DNA of 64,000 nucleotides from Akebia trifoliata (taxonomy: Eukaryota > Streptophyta > Magnoliopsida > Ranunculales > Lardizabalaceae): contig CM030711.1 of NCBI GenBank assembly GCA_017979445.1, forward strand, positions 5,177,221 to 5,241,220, read 5' to 3'. Of this stretch, positions 32,101 to 42,040 are shown in pieces. The number at the start of each line of letters is the position of its first letter. Position 1 is the first letter of the stretch. Below the pieces are notes generated by a model. That model was not told the DNA's origin, did no database searches, and saw nothing but the letters and a program-made list of their open reading frames with translations. Position numbers and translations under genes: made by a program.

Positions 32101-32814
32101 AATTGTTTTGAAATCCAAGACTAATTTGTTGCATTATTTAAATTTGAAGTCGAATCGTTTACACTTGAACATAATAACTACAATTAATAATTTTTCTTTT
32201 AAATTTTCTAAATCTTGTTCATCTCAACATGAAAACTATCTTTTTCTCTTCTTCTGTTTTTGATGTGGTAAGATCCTTTTCTTTATATCTTGAATCAAGT
32301 ATCATTATCTAAGAAAAAAAAAAAATCTAGAATATATACATTTTATATTAAAAAATCATGCAAAAAGGTTTCCTCACTCCTCACCACATAAACTTGCACC
32401 AACCAAACAAAAATGAGAAAAAAAAAAAAAAAAATTGCACAATTTTAACCAAATTTCTTCAAAACCCAAGAACATTTAAGTTCTAAAATAAATTAAAAAG
32501 AAAAAAAAAAAAAAAAAAACTTACTTAGAAGCGGGCGGCTTCGCCGGATCATTAGCAGGAAGAAGATTCTTCTCCTTAGGCAAATTCTTCACCTTATCAC
32601 TTGGAACCATCTCAGATTCCTTCGACGGAAGGTTAAGTTTCAAATCAATTGTCTCAGAAAAGCCTCTTTTCCCTGAATTCTTCCCCGTCTCGCCTTCAGT
32701 TCCTCCTCCGCCGCCACCGGGCAATCCTAGACGTAATTCTGTCTCTTCGAAGTTCAAATTATACTTGTCCCGCTCGGCACCGAGCATGTTCGTCATTTTC
32801 CGACTAACTTCCAT
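29182..32814 (-). CDS. IAA: Aux/IAA auxin-response repressor (IAA7/14/16/17-type), five exons
   Basis: A nuclear auxin co-receptor and repressor of ARF transcription factors, degraded through TIR1/AFB. Exons on the minus strand: 32814-32525, 31655-31420, 29893-29758, 29443-29382, 29219-29182. Every junction has GT/AG and the phases join to a 253-residue protein. Domain I has the EAR motif LRLGLPG (residues 27-33, TOPLESS recruitment). Domain II has the degron [12 protein letters not shown] (about 101-112). The PB1 region (domains III/IV, about 137-234) has Lys139 in [16 protein letters not shown] and the acidic cluster [13 protein letters not shown] with Asp207, 209, 211 and 217, so both interaction faces are present. 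The end, [12 protein letters not shown], is typical of the clade. The start [10 protein letters not shown] is the first Met of the conserved N-terminus. Nothing is broken; the gene looks functional. Confidence 0.95.
30029..30591. mobile_element. TATTGGCACC-family elements in intron 2
   Basis: Ends TGCTATTGGCACCCAACTTT (30,031) and GTTGGGGTGCTAATAGCA (near 30,590) are inverted repeats, with a third end at 30,104-30,120. The right half (AATAAGTAAAAGTTGGGG and the preceding AATCTTTTATTAAAGTG) matches 41,335-41,608 and, in the opposite orientation, 55,944-56,170. Confidence 0.65.
30190..30410 (-). pseudogene. LINE/RNase H-domain fragment in intron 2
   Basis: The minus strand reads [19 protein letters not shown] and stops at 30,311-30,313. 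The pattern YREIxRVxDFLAR is the C-terminal part of the plant RNase H (RVT_3) domain found at the ends of non-LTR retrotransposon ORF2 and related proteins. The 3' part has TTAATAAAAGGGAGGGGG, like the LINE end at 33,439-33,700. It is a short truncated remnant. Confidence 0.55.
31158..31291. mobile_element. Fold-back MITE in intron 2, GTGTATCCCGA-core family (degenerate)
   Basis: AGATAATCTGAC (31,160) pairs with GTCAGATTATC (31,280). It includes CTGACCTGGCAG and AGAATCATAAG, recalling the CTGACATGGCA and AGAATCATAG of better copies. Confidence 0.5.
31656..32524 (-). other. Intron 1 of Aux/IAA
   Basis: Donor GTAAGT directly after exon 1 (32,524) and acceptor TTTCAG (ends 31,656). AT-rich with long A-runs (32,414-32,430, 32,500-32,519). 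No other feature seen. Confidence 0.85.
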
Positions 32815-33125
32815 GAAGATTCCGGCAAGAACTCAAATATTCGGACAAGAAATTCACCCCTTCTTGATCTTTTGGGTTGCTTTGTTAGTCTTTTAGTGGT
32901 TGAAACTTAAGAGAGCTTTCTTAGATGAAGAAAAAAAGAGAAATAGCTTTGGAGATAATAAAGCCTTGGAAGAAGGTGTATTTGGCTTAGTGTGTATTAA
33001 TATATATGTGATTGGGTGCATTGTTTTATTGAGTTTCGACCGTTGTGATGGTGACACGTGGAATTGTCGCGTTAGTTGGATCTCCCGCGAGTTTGCCGGG
33101 TGAAGGTGATGACATGCTGACGTCA
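32815..33125 (-). promoter_or_regulatory. Aux/IAA promoter and 5' UTR: TATA box, G-box, TGACGTCA
   Basis: A minus-strand TATA-like element CATATATATTAATAC lies at 32,996-33,009, which puts the transcript start near 32,970 and the 5' UTR at about 150 nt. Upstream are a palindromic G-box CACGTG (33,055-33,060) and a palindromic TGACGTCA (33,118-33,125), sites of bZIP/bHLH factors. A perfect TGTCTC auxin element was not noticed nearby; only looser TGTCNN sites occur. Confidence 0.5.
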
Positions 33126-33438
33126 CTTCTCGAATGATTGTGGAGGAACGAGTGGACAGCTTCTTTGGAGTGTGGCGAGGGTTATAAACGCCGATTATTT
33201 CACATGCACGCCACGTTTCCTTTCTTCTTTCATCTGAGTTTGGTTTTTCAAATATTTTACCAAAACGGTTAAAACACCATTTTGGTAATCAACTTATTTT
33301 GTTATAAATGGTAATTTTCTATCTTTCTTTTGTCAAATTTTTTTATTATAAATACCCTGCTATAATAAACTTGTAAATGATCATATTTTGTGGATAAATC
33401 GTCAATTATGTACTTTTTTGATGCTCAGCCTTTCATAA
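33126..33438. other. Distal Aux/IAA upstream sequence
   Basis: AT-rich, with a short GC-richer part to 33,215; no gene or clear element. Confidence 0.4.
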
Positions 33439-33700
33439 TTTTTTTTTTTTTGATTGGTAAGATGGGTTGAATGAAACCCCACCCTTTTATTGGTAAAAAT
33501 GGAAGATCTTACAAACAAGTAAATAAAGTATTACAATCGTAATTCATAATTAAGTTCAATTCGTTTGAGATAAAAAATTGAGGATCACTGCACGACTGAA
33601 TCAACAGTTAATCCCATCTTTGAAAGATAATTAGCCGCCCTGTTTGTTTCTCTCCAATTATGCTGGAACTCAACAACGTTAAAATTCTATGCTAATCGTA
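33439..33700 (-). pseudogene. 5'-truncated LINE 3' end with RNase H tail and poly(A)
   Basis: The minus strand reads NVVEFQHNWRETNRAANY, then LSKMGLTVDSVVQ, and stops at 33,585-33,587. The HNWRETNRAANYLSKMGL pattern is the C-terminus of the plant RNase H (RVT_3) domain at the end of LINE ORF2. After the stop come about 130 nt of 3' UTR with CCAATAAAAGGGTGGGG and a terminal run of A (T-run at 33,439-33,451 on the plus strand). A poly(A) end with loss of the 5' part is the hallmark of target-primed LINE insertion. No clear target duplication found. Confidence 0.65.
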
Positions 33701-35293
33701 ATTCTCAACCTCAAATAATTGTTTGAGATTACAAAAATTCATCTTGAATATTTTTTTCTAACTAAGGTTGTAATCAAATTTTATCAAATATGCTCAAATT
33801 ATCTAAGCCGACTCTCTCTTAATTGATTACATATTGAGCTTTAATAGTAAAATCAATCATACTTCATGGAATTAGGTTTTTTATAGTTAATAAACAGCAT
33901 GTGGATGCAATGAGCATGTTACATGAATGGTTCAAAAAATTATGAAAGATAAAATTAGAAGTAAACTTAATCTCAAAAAGTACAGTAATAATTAATCAAT
34001 TTATGTGAAAACCTGACAGGAATTTAATTAAATTGATTTGATCATGAGCAATGAAGGCCGATTCTAATCATAATTACAATGATTCTACAAATTAGAGATG
34101 TTTAAAACTGGAGTAGTTGGTATGAACTCAATAGATTCGATTCAACAAACAAAGACTGTAAAGTCATAACACGCTAATAGAAAGCTTCGCACGAACTTTG
34201 ATTGAGGGGCTAGAGCGCGTGAGGATGTTCTTTCTTAGGGGACCTATGTGACTTGATGGGAGAAACAATATTTATTTAGCCGATCTCAAATATTTATCTA
34301 AACTTTTCTTTTTAATTTTTCAATAAGATAGAAAAATTGACGATCATCGATTTAGTTCTATGTCGAATTCATCTACATATATATGCATTTTAGATAAATT
34401 TTGAGAGATACAAGATCGAAAAGATCACGACCGTTTAATTTATTCTTAATCAATCTGTGATGTGGGCCCACACCGATAATATTCATATATACATGCGTCA
34501 CCATATAGTGAGTACAAGATCACTTTTAGATGATAATAATGCTTTATTTAAAAAATAATAATAAAATAATAATTAATTTAATATGTAGTTTCTCTCTCTA
34601 GATCCAGGTTGGTTGAAATAAATGGGGTGGGACCCATGTGTTGAGAGGGTGGGACCCATTAAAAGAGGGATGCATGTGGTATGATTCATTGTGGAGGTGG
34701 GGGAAGTGTGGGTCCCACCAAGTCCATGTGAACATGTTGGCATGTCGCCTAGCGTCAGACCCTCTTCCATGTGCGCTGCTTCAGGCGCCCCCACCACATC
34801 TTCCCCTTCCCCTTCCCTCCAAACCTTTTTTTACAAACCCACACACTTCACACACATATTTATCTGTTGATTATTTTCCTTGATATTGAAAAAAATATAT
34901 AAAAATAAAAATAAAGCTTGACTTGAATTGAGTTAACTCAAGGGTTGATTTTGGTGAAAGAAGGAATATATAAAAGCTGCTGATAAAATAAATTTCTCAA
35001 AAAATTAATTTTTTTTATTTAGAAAATTGACATAAAATGGATTTCATTAGAAAATATTTGTTTATGTTCGATTACACTTAGAAAATTTCAAAAAGGACAT
35101 TGGTTTTTAATTTTGAGAGATGTGGGTAGTTATGATTGAATAACTTTAGGCTTTTAACTCTTAAGGGATGGCAAGATGTCCACCAGGACCACGCTTCAAG
35201 AAGCAGAGGTCTTGAACTTGAATCGCTCCTTAACAATAACTTTTAGGGATTTATTACATGGTTAGTCGGCAAGGAAAGGCAAGGAGGGGGGCC
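33701..35293. other. Spacer without recognised gene
   Basis: AT-rich except 34,620-34,810, which is richer in GC with GGTGGGACCCA repeated at 34,626 and 34,648. Short frames on both strands there show no known similarity. A tRNA B-box-like stretch (GGTCTTGAACTTGAATCGC near 35,207) may be a SINE relic. Confidence 0.4.
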
Positions 35294-36020
35294 ATTGGAT
35301 GCCTCGAATAAAAAAACTACATTATGATTTTCTTATCGAGAAAAAATTAATTTCTTAGGAAGTTAAATGGGAGTTCCTACCAAGGAGGTATATTCATTTT
35401 CTTAGGAAAATTTATTTTCCCTCCAAAAAAAAAAAAATCTAGTCACACATCTAGCAATCATATTTTCATTGTAAAATCCTTTTCTCACTAATTTTCCTTT
35501 GTATTTGAATAGACCCTCAATGTAAACTATCTATATACATTGGATGCCTTGAATAAAAAAAAAATACATTATGATTTTCTTATCAAGAAAAATTAATTTC
35601 TTAGGAAGTTATGTGGGAGTTCCTACCAAGGAGGTATATTCATTTTCTTAGGAAAATTTATTTTCCCTAAAAAAAAATAATCTAGCCACACATCTAGCAA
35701 TCATATTTTCATTGTAAAATCCTTTTCTCACTAATTTTCCTTTGTATTTGAATAGACCCTCAATGTAAACTATCTATATACATTGGATGCCTCGAATAAA
35801 AAAAAAAAAAACATTATGATTTTCTTATAAAAAAAAATTAATTTCTTAGGAAGTTAAGTGGGAGTTCCTACCAAGGAGGTATATTCATTTTCTTAGGAAA
35901 ATTTATTTTCCCTCAAAAAAAAATCTAGTCACACATCTAGCAATCATATTTTCATTGTAAAATCCTTTTCTCACTAATTTTCCTTTGTATTTGAATAGAC
36001 CCTCAACGTAAACTATCTAT
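35294..36020. repeat. Tandem repeat, three copies of a ~243-bp unit
   Basis: Unit starts with ATTGGATGCCT at 35,294, 35,539 and 35,782 (periods 245 and 243). The copies differ mainly in A-run length and a few bases, so the amplification is recent. Each unit contains GGAGTTCCTACCAAGGAGG and AATTTATTTTCCCT. No ORF. Confidence 0.9.
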
Positions 36021-36022
36021 AT

Positions 36023-36252
36023 ATAGGGTTGGGATCCATTGACTCCTAAGAATGACTCATGAAAAAAAACACAGGATCCCAACCCTTTAAACACAAAATC
36101 CAATGATTGAGATTTATGAGTATCTTGATAACACAAATCTTGGGGATATTTATTCTGATAATAAATCTCAATCATTAGATTTTGCATTTAAAAAGTTGGG
36201 ATTATGTATTTTTTCATGAGTCATTATTAGGACTCAAGGGATCCTGACCTAT
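36023..36252. mobile_element. Fold-back MITE with GGGTTGGGATCC ends
   Basis: Left TAGGGTTGGGATCC and right GGATCCTGACCTA are inverted. Inside, GACTCATGAAAAAA pairs with TTTTTTCATGAGTC, and CCAATGATTGAGATTTA with TAAATCTCAATCATTAG. Flanking TA dinucleotides fit a TA target site. A relative lies at 62,841-63,058. Confidence 0.7.
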
Positions 36253-38806
36253 ACATTTATATATATTTTGTTTCTTGACTCCTTTGACATTAAAGTCATA
36301 AATATGCATCTTAAAAATTAAGAGTATGAAAGACTATCAAGTTTGTTTGGTTGTTGTCTTTCCCTTTTTTTTTTTTTCTTATTATAACATATTTCGTAGG
36401 TTAAAACCTTGATAGAACATTTTCATAACACTTTTCTTCAATGATGGCTAAGTTTTTGTTCTAAGTTCCTTTATCCATGTTTGGAATCGATAATGTAATA
36501 TAAAAGAAATACTATAAGGTTATGATTATTCATGTAAATTGATATTAAAAGTAACCTTAAAAAGAAAAAAATTACAATAAAATGATATTTAAATTTAATT
36601 TTCAATGTCAAAATGACTTGAATTCTTTTTATTAAAAATTAAAAAAAAAAACTAAAAAAATAACCATTTTTAATTCAAAATAATTTATTTTAAAGTTTAC
36701 TTGCTAAAATTAATTTGAAAATGCATTAGAACACTGTAATTTCCTTTAAAAAAAAAACCATTGTATTATTTATTTTAAAACTTGAATAATTAAGCCTCAT
36801 AGATTTTTTTTTTTGAAATAAGTATGGAACATGGAAATTAATGAGAACTTGTACTAAGCAGAGACTAGATAGAGTTCAATCAAATCGGGTACAGACATGA
36901 GTGCTGGTACAGAGGAAGAAAAGCTGAGACAAACCAACGGTCATATCGTTGTTTGTTCACGTGAAAAAGAAAAGGAGGTGCATTAAATGAAAATTAAGGA
37001 AAAAACACAAAGATTTTAAACATTAAAGGAATACGTATACAGACATTTACCGGCCATGCCTAAGTGTAGATATTTTATTACAAAAATTTCTTCACTTTTT
37101 CAAGTTTGTTAGACAAGTACAAACTTGAGCCCACATGGATTATTGAATTGGCAATCCAATATCACATTCTTCTAAATTTTATGAAAATACTTAGATATAA
37201 AATAATAAAATTCATAAAAAAATCTCTTTTGAACTTGATTGAAGATTTTGAAAAAGGATGACTATTGAACTCACAGATTTAAAATTAAAATTTAATGATA
37301 AAAATTAATTAATTTTTTTGATTTTTCTTTTTAAAGTTTGAGATTCTTAAAACTTTGTCCTTTGTCACCTTGTGACATTAGAGCATGTTTTTGGATGCTT
37401 CAATTTGATTTGTTTAGGATCCACTCCAAGATATGTTAAGTAACAAATTAATTTTATTAATATGAATTTTATGACGTGGATCTCTACTATAAGGTTTGCT
37501 AGGTAACAAACTTGATAAAGTGAGGTTTGGTGGGTAACAAACATCATAAAAGTATGGTTCCCTTGGAGTTGTTAGAATTCCAAGGGTGCTTTTATAATAA
37601 AAATGTAACAGTTAGGTCTGCTGGGTAAATCTCTCTTAAGCATATTGATCACTCTTATGTAAGGGGTATATATGATTGCAAAGATATTTAAAAAAAAAAA
37701 TAATAATTTAATATAAAAATCAATTTTCCAAAAAGGTATTGGATTGTTTCCAAAATAGATATACTAGTCACAAGAAAAGAAAAAAACAAGATAAAATTTT
37801 TCCTTCCTTATAAAAAAAAATCACTCTTCCAAAGATAAACTAGACAGGTATTTCTCATGTTAGTGAATAATTTAGTAACTGGAAAAATGATTTTCATGAA
37901 AACGTGCCTCGAATGCTTGACTAATTTGAATTTTCCTGAAAAATCATTTTCCTATCTTTTGTTCTTGTGAAATAAACATTCTTCAATTTTTTTTTAAGAA
38001 AAATTTTCAATTTGAGGTTCTTATTGAATTTTTAACATTTAGTGTGAAATGCAATTTTATACAAAGTTGGAAGTTAAGAAAATTAACAAGCAAAGATTCC
38101 CTGAGGGCCCACACAAACGTAGGATGAGACATTTTTTGTAGCCATCTATAACATATTTGACAGGCCAACAACATCTGAACGGTGATTTATATATTTGTCA
38201 GATAGTACCACAAAAGTGCCTGACCCACCTAACTATAATGGAATTTGTATTAGAGTCATTTATATAAAGCTAATAACTTTGTTTAATTAACGACAGTTTC
38301 TATTCTTTATATTTGATTGATATTTGGGATGCAGAATTTATAATTTGGCAGTTTTATTTATATATCTATTTCAATTAATAAAATAAACTTTTTATAATTA
38401 TGATTTTTATAAAAGAGAACCTAAGCAACATGATTATACAGTTGTGGGTTCAAATTTTTTGATATTATTTTTTAAAATGAACCTAATTATATTAAATCTA
38501 AATATAAAAATGAGGGTATTTATGATCACTCAAATATTGATTTCGGACCACTTCTACTTCACCTTCTCTCATTATAACAGTAAAGATATACAAGTTGATG
38601 GTATTGAAATGGAGAGAGACATGTCCGAAAGAATGGGAATTGAGATAGTAAAAAATAAAATAATCTCAATGCCTTGAAGGTTTGGCATGCATTGGGAGTG
38701 CTATATCATGTTTTTAATAAGAAATTCAGATGATGAGGTGCTAATGCCATGGTCAAGAGTGTAGGGTGATTGAGGTACTATCCTAGCATATAGTGAAAAT
38801 AAAGAG
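36253..38806. other. AT-rich spacer without recognised gene
   Basis: Many A/T runs. GGTTTGCTAGGTAACAAAC is loosely repeated at 37,494 and 37,527. Nothing else supported. Confidence 0.4.
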
Positions 38807-38990
38807 TCGTGCTAGAGTGACTCCAAGCTGGATTCTCATACCACACTTCTTGAAGTGAAAGCGGATAAGAACCATAGATGCTTTTCATTGAGTGAAAAAA
38901 TATCCATGATGAAAAAGCATCCATGGTTCCTATCCACTTTCATGTTAAGAAATGTGATATGAGGTTCCAGTCTGAGGTCATTTCAACATT
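38807..38990. mobile_element. Fold-back MITE, TCGTGCTAGAGTGACT family, copy 1
   Basis: Arms of about 80 bp: GTGACTCCAAGCTGGATTC ... GGATAAGAACCATAGATGC on the left, the inverse GCATCCATGGTTCCTATCC ... GAGGTTCCAGTCTGAGGTCA on the right. A second copy is at 63,822-64,000. Confidence 0.75.
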
Positions 38991-39615
38991 ATTCAAAAAT
39001 AAAAGATATCCCAAGGTTTCCAAATTGATGACATAACCCCTTAACTTCACTCTTTCTTGGATGACTAACAGAAAATGACCAAATTACCTTTATTTTGAAT
39101 CTCTTGCATTTTTTGCAAAAGCCCCTTTTCAACTCTTAGGGTAATTTTTTTCCTACTATCATTTTCAGATTTCAAACCTCAAGAACAAGATACCATGATC
39201 TCTAGGATGTCGAAGATGATGGTTTTTTCTTTTTTTAAGAAAGAAAAAAGTCTAAGGATTTTCAAAAAAGGTTGAAGATGTTAAAAAAAAATGCCCCTTG
39301 CCAGCCAAGGCAACATTGTTTTTGCTAAAAAAGAAATCAATAGTTTCAGGAAAGAGATAGAAGATGAGGGTATTTTAATCATTTTTTTTAGTCTCTCATA
39401 AAATGCCACGGTCAAAGAGATTCCCTCAATTTCAAAACCGGTAATATTCACCAAAACTGGAAGGGTTACCTAAAAATTTCCCATTAATTTATTGTAGCCT
39501 ATTTAAGCCAAAAATAAAATCATGCACATATTTCCCTACAATGAATTTGTTGCCCATGGAAATATAAAAAATGGTGGCAAAAATTGTTATGCAAAGGATT
39601 TTTATTAAAGAAAGA

Positions 39616-39793
39616 GTCATGATTTTTGGACTCGATTTTTTCACTCCGTCTATACTCGACTGACATGGCAAGGGCACAAGACCATAGATCATTTTCTTCG
39701 AGATACACAAGGAAAAGATCTATGGTTTTGTGCACTTGCCACATCAGCTGAGTACATACCGAGTGAAAAAAAAATGAGTCTGAAAATCATTAG
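39616..39793. mobile_element. Fold-back MITE, GTGTATCCCGA-core family
   Basis: Arms of about 85 bp: CATGATTTTTGGACTC ... TGACATGGCAAGGGCACAAG left, TTGTGCACTTGCCACATCAG ... GAGTCTGAAAATCAT right; centre CGAGATACACAAGG. Confidence 0.75.
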
Positions 39794-40044
39794 ACTTAAA
39801 GAAAACCTATTTTCAAAACTTATAAATAAGTATTATTAGGTGGGTTAATGAAGATCCCATTTGTTTAAGATATGTTTTGCTTTAAAAGTAATAATAGGGC
39901 ATTTTAGTACTATCCATTGAGAAATAAGAGCAATTAGTGATACCCCTTTGTACTAAGAGCACTTAGTAATACATCTTTGTTCTTTGTGAAAGTAATAAGA
40001 TTCCTCTTGGCCTAGTCAACATCATTCGATCTAATGAAAACTTA

Positions 40045-40756
40045 GGGTATGTTTGATTGCACATGGAAAATAGGGTGGAAAATCAATTTCCATGGAAAAT
40101 GACATTTTTCAAGTGTTTGATTACACATGGAAATGGAAATTCATTTTCCACCCCATTCAAAAAGTCCACTAAATCATGGATTTCACTTTCCCACCCATAT
40201 AGGTAAGAAAATGAAATCCACCCATATTTTCCATCATCAATTCTTCCCTACCACCACCACTACCACCACCACCACCACCATCACCATTACACTAACTTCG
40301 CCGTCGTCGTCACCATCGCCGTCGCCGTCGATTCCGTCTTCGACCACCTTCTCTCTCTTCTTCTTCTTCTTTTTCTTCTTCTCCATCTCTCACCTCCTCC
40401 GCCACCACCACCACCACGTTCTCCCCCCATCTTCCTCACTTACCTTCATCGCCGTCATCGTCGCCGACGCCATAGTCGCCGCCGTTGCCGTCGTCATCGC
40501 CACCGTCGTCGCTGCTGCCACCTTCATCGCCACATCCTCCCCCCTCCCTCTTCCTCGTCATCTTCTTCTTCCTCTCCCCCTCCTCTCATCTTCTTCCTCC
40601 TTCTCCTCTTCTTTTTTCTTATATTTTTCCATGATTTTATCAAAGTGAAATCAAACAATGGAATTTGATTTTCCAACCCTACCTATTTTTCACAACTAAT
40701 TTTCCATGGATTTCAAATTTCATGGAAAGTGACTTTCCATGCAATCAAACATACCC
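40045..40756. mobile_element. Tourist-like (PIF/Harbinger) MITE with triplet-rich interior
   Basis: The terminal repeat GGGTATGTTTGATTGCA starts at 40,045 and its inverse ends at 40,756. The element is flanked by TTA at 40,042-40,044 and 40,757-40,759, the 3-bp target site of PIF/Harbinger elements. Further sub-terminal homology around TTCCATGGAAAAT. The interior (about 40,250-40,620) is a GC-rich array of CCA, CTT, CGT and GCC triplets unlike anything around it. A 173-codon frame (40,127-40,648 plus) is a by-product of the triplets: long His, Thr, Ser, Pro and Phe runs and no domain. Confidence 0.8.
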
Positions 40757-41334
40757 TTAATGTACTATAAAAACACTTGAAATAACTTTTGTCTAAGATT
40801 AGATTGGTGGAATAGAGTTCATTAAGCTGAACTCAGGTTTTTTGGACAAAGTTTCGATAATGATAATGATGAAAGGCTGGATAAACGGCGAAGCAATCGC
40901 TTCTAATTTACATCCCCATGGTGCAACCTGTAGTGTTAGTCAGGGCAAGGACGGGCGCCGTACTATATATGTTAGTTAGGCTAGCGCAATCCCCGTGAAA
41001 TAGAGTAGCTACTACACTTTTGAGGAGAGGTTTAAATGATACACTTAAAAAAAAACAAACATAATGAAATATTGTTAATTATTGAAAGAGTAAGACTAGC
41101 CTAACTTACTAAGAGTTGTGAGCTCACATCTTGGCATCAAAAACATGATCGATCTGATGCCTCAGGCTTGTAATGGACAAAATTCTAAGAACTTCAATTT
41201 TTTTTCTTCTTCATAAAATCATTAATTTTCACCATTGAATTTTAATTTTAAGTTTTGGCAGTTTTGGGAATTTGATAGCTGTCCATTTTCAAACAACTTG
41301 GATCAAGCTCAAAAAAACAAAAAAAAAAAAAAAA
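40757..41334. other. Spacer with a GC-richer island at 40,840-41,015
   Basis: The island has GGCTGGATAAACGGCGAAGC and CAGGGCAAGGACGGGCGCCG. No family recognised and no lasting frame. It might be organellar or RNA-derived, but this was not settled. Confidence 0.35.
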
Positions 41335-41608
41335 ATTATAACTTTGAGAATAAGTAATAGTTGTGGTGCCTATACTTTTTTCTGCTAGATTTCTAATTTT
41401 TGGGTTTAAGATTTTATATAAGCCTAATCATAATTGTAAACAACTACTGAAATTATTTGAACTCAGTGTTATAATGTCGAGATTATAATTCGAGCCAAAA
41501 CTTTACTTTCTAATGTTTGAAAAGTGTGTTTTAATCTTTAATTAAGGGTGTAATAAATAATTTAAGAAATTGGGTTGTAATAAGTAAAGTTGGAGTGTCA
41601 ATAGTAGG
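41335..41608. mobile_element. TATTGGCACC-family element, degenerate
   Basis: GAATAAGTAATAGTTGTGG on the left and GTAATAAGTAAAGTTGGAGT on the right, with the interior (TTTTTGGGTTTAAGATTTTA, ACTACTGAAATTATTTGAA) matching the reverse complement of 55,944-56,170. Confidence 0.6.
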
Positions 41609-41867
41609 TTTTTTTTTTTTTTTTTTTTTTAATATGAGTTTTTTCATGAAATCTAAAAGTCTATTGTGTTGAATTCTCACTAATCTAGTAATCCATGTGG
41701 AAAAAATGACCCTTAGTAAGATTTGAAATCTTACTAAGTTAGTAACGAAACTGTTTTTCTCATTCAAATTCTTAAAAAAAAAAAAACATAGTAGTTGAAA
41801 AAAATTAAAATGTTGTTCTAATTATATTATAACTAATGATTTTTTAACTCAACCTAACAGCCTAACT

Positions 41868-42040
41868 CAAACTCACTGACGTGTCATGCGCAAAGAGCCG
41901 AAAATTCTTTCACTCTGGTTACACAACTGTACCTTGGGATACACAACTGCTGATGGTAGGTCGATTGTGTATCTCAAGAGGCAGAATCTACAATTCTTTG
42001 CCCATGCCACGTTGGTGATTTTTGAGTCCCCTTGTCAAGT
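41868..42040. mobile_element. Fold-back MITE, GTGTATCCCGA-core family (weak arms)
   Basis: AACTCAAACTCACTGACGTG ... CAAAGAG pairs with CTTTGCCCATGCCACG ... TTTTTGAGTC; the loop has GGATACACAAC and TGTGTATCTCAAG. Confidence 0.5.

Noticed and set aside
34573..34883. Overlapping frames on both strands in a GC-richer stretch
   Set aside because: Neither shows a domain; probably a by-product of composition.
40127..40648. 173-codon ORF with His/Thr/Ser/Pro/Phe runs
   Set aside because: It is produced by triplet repeats inside a Tourist-like element; no domain and low complexity.
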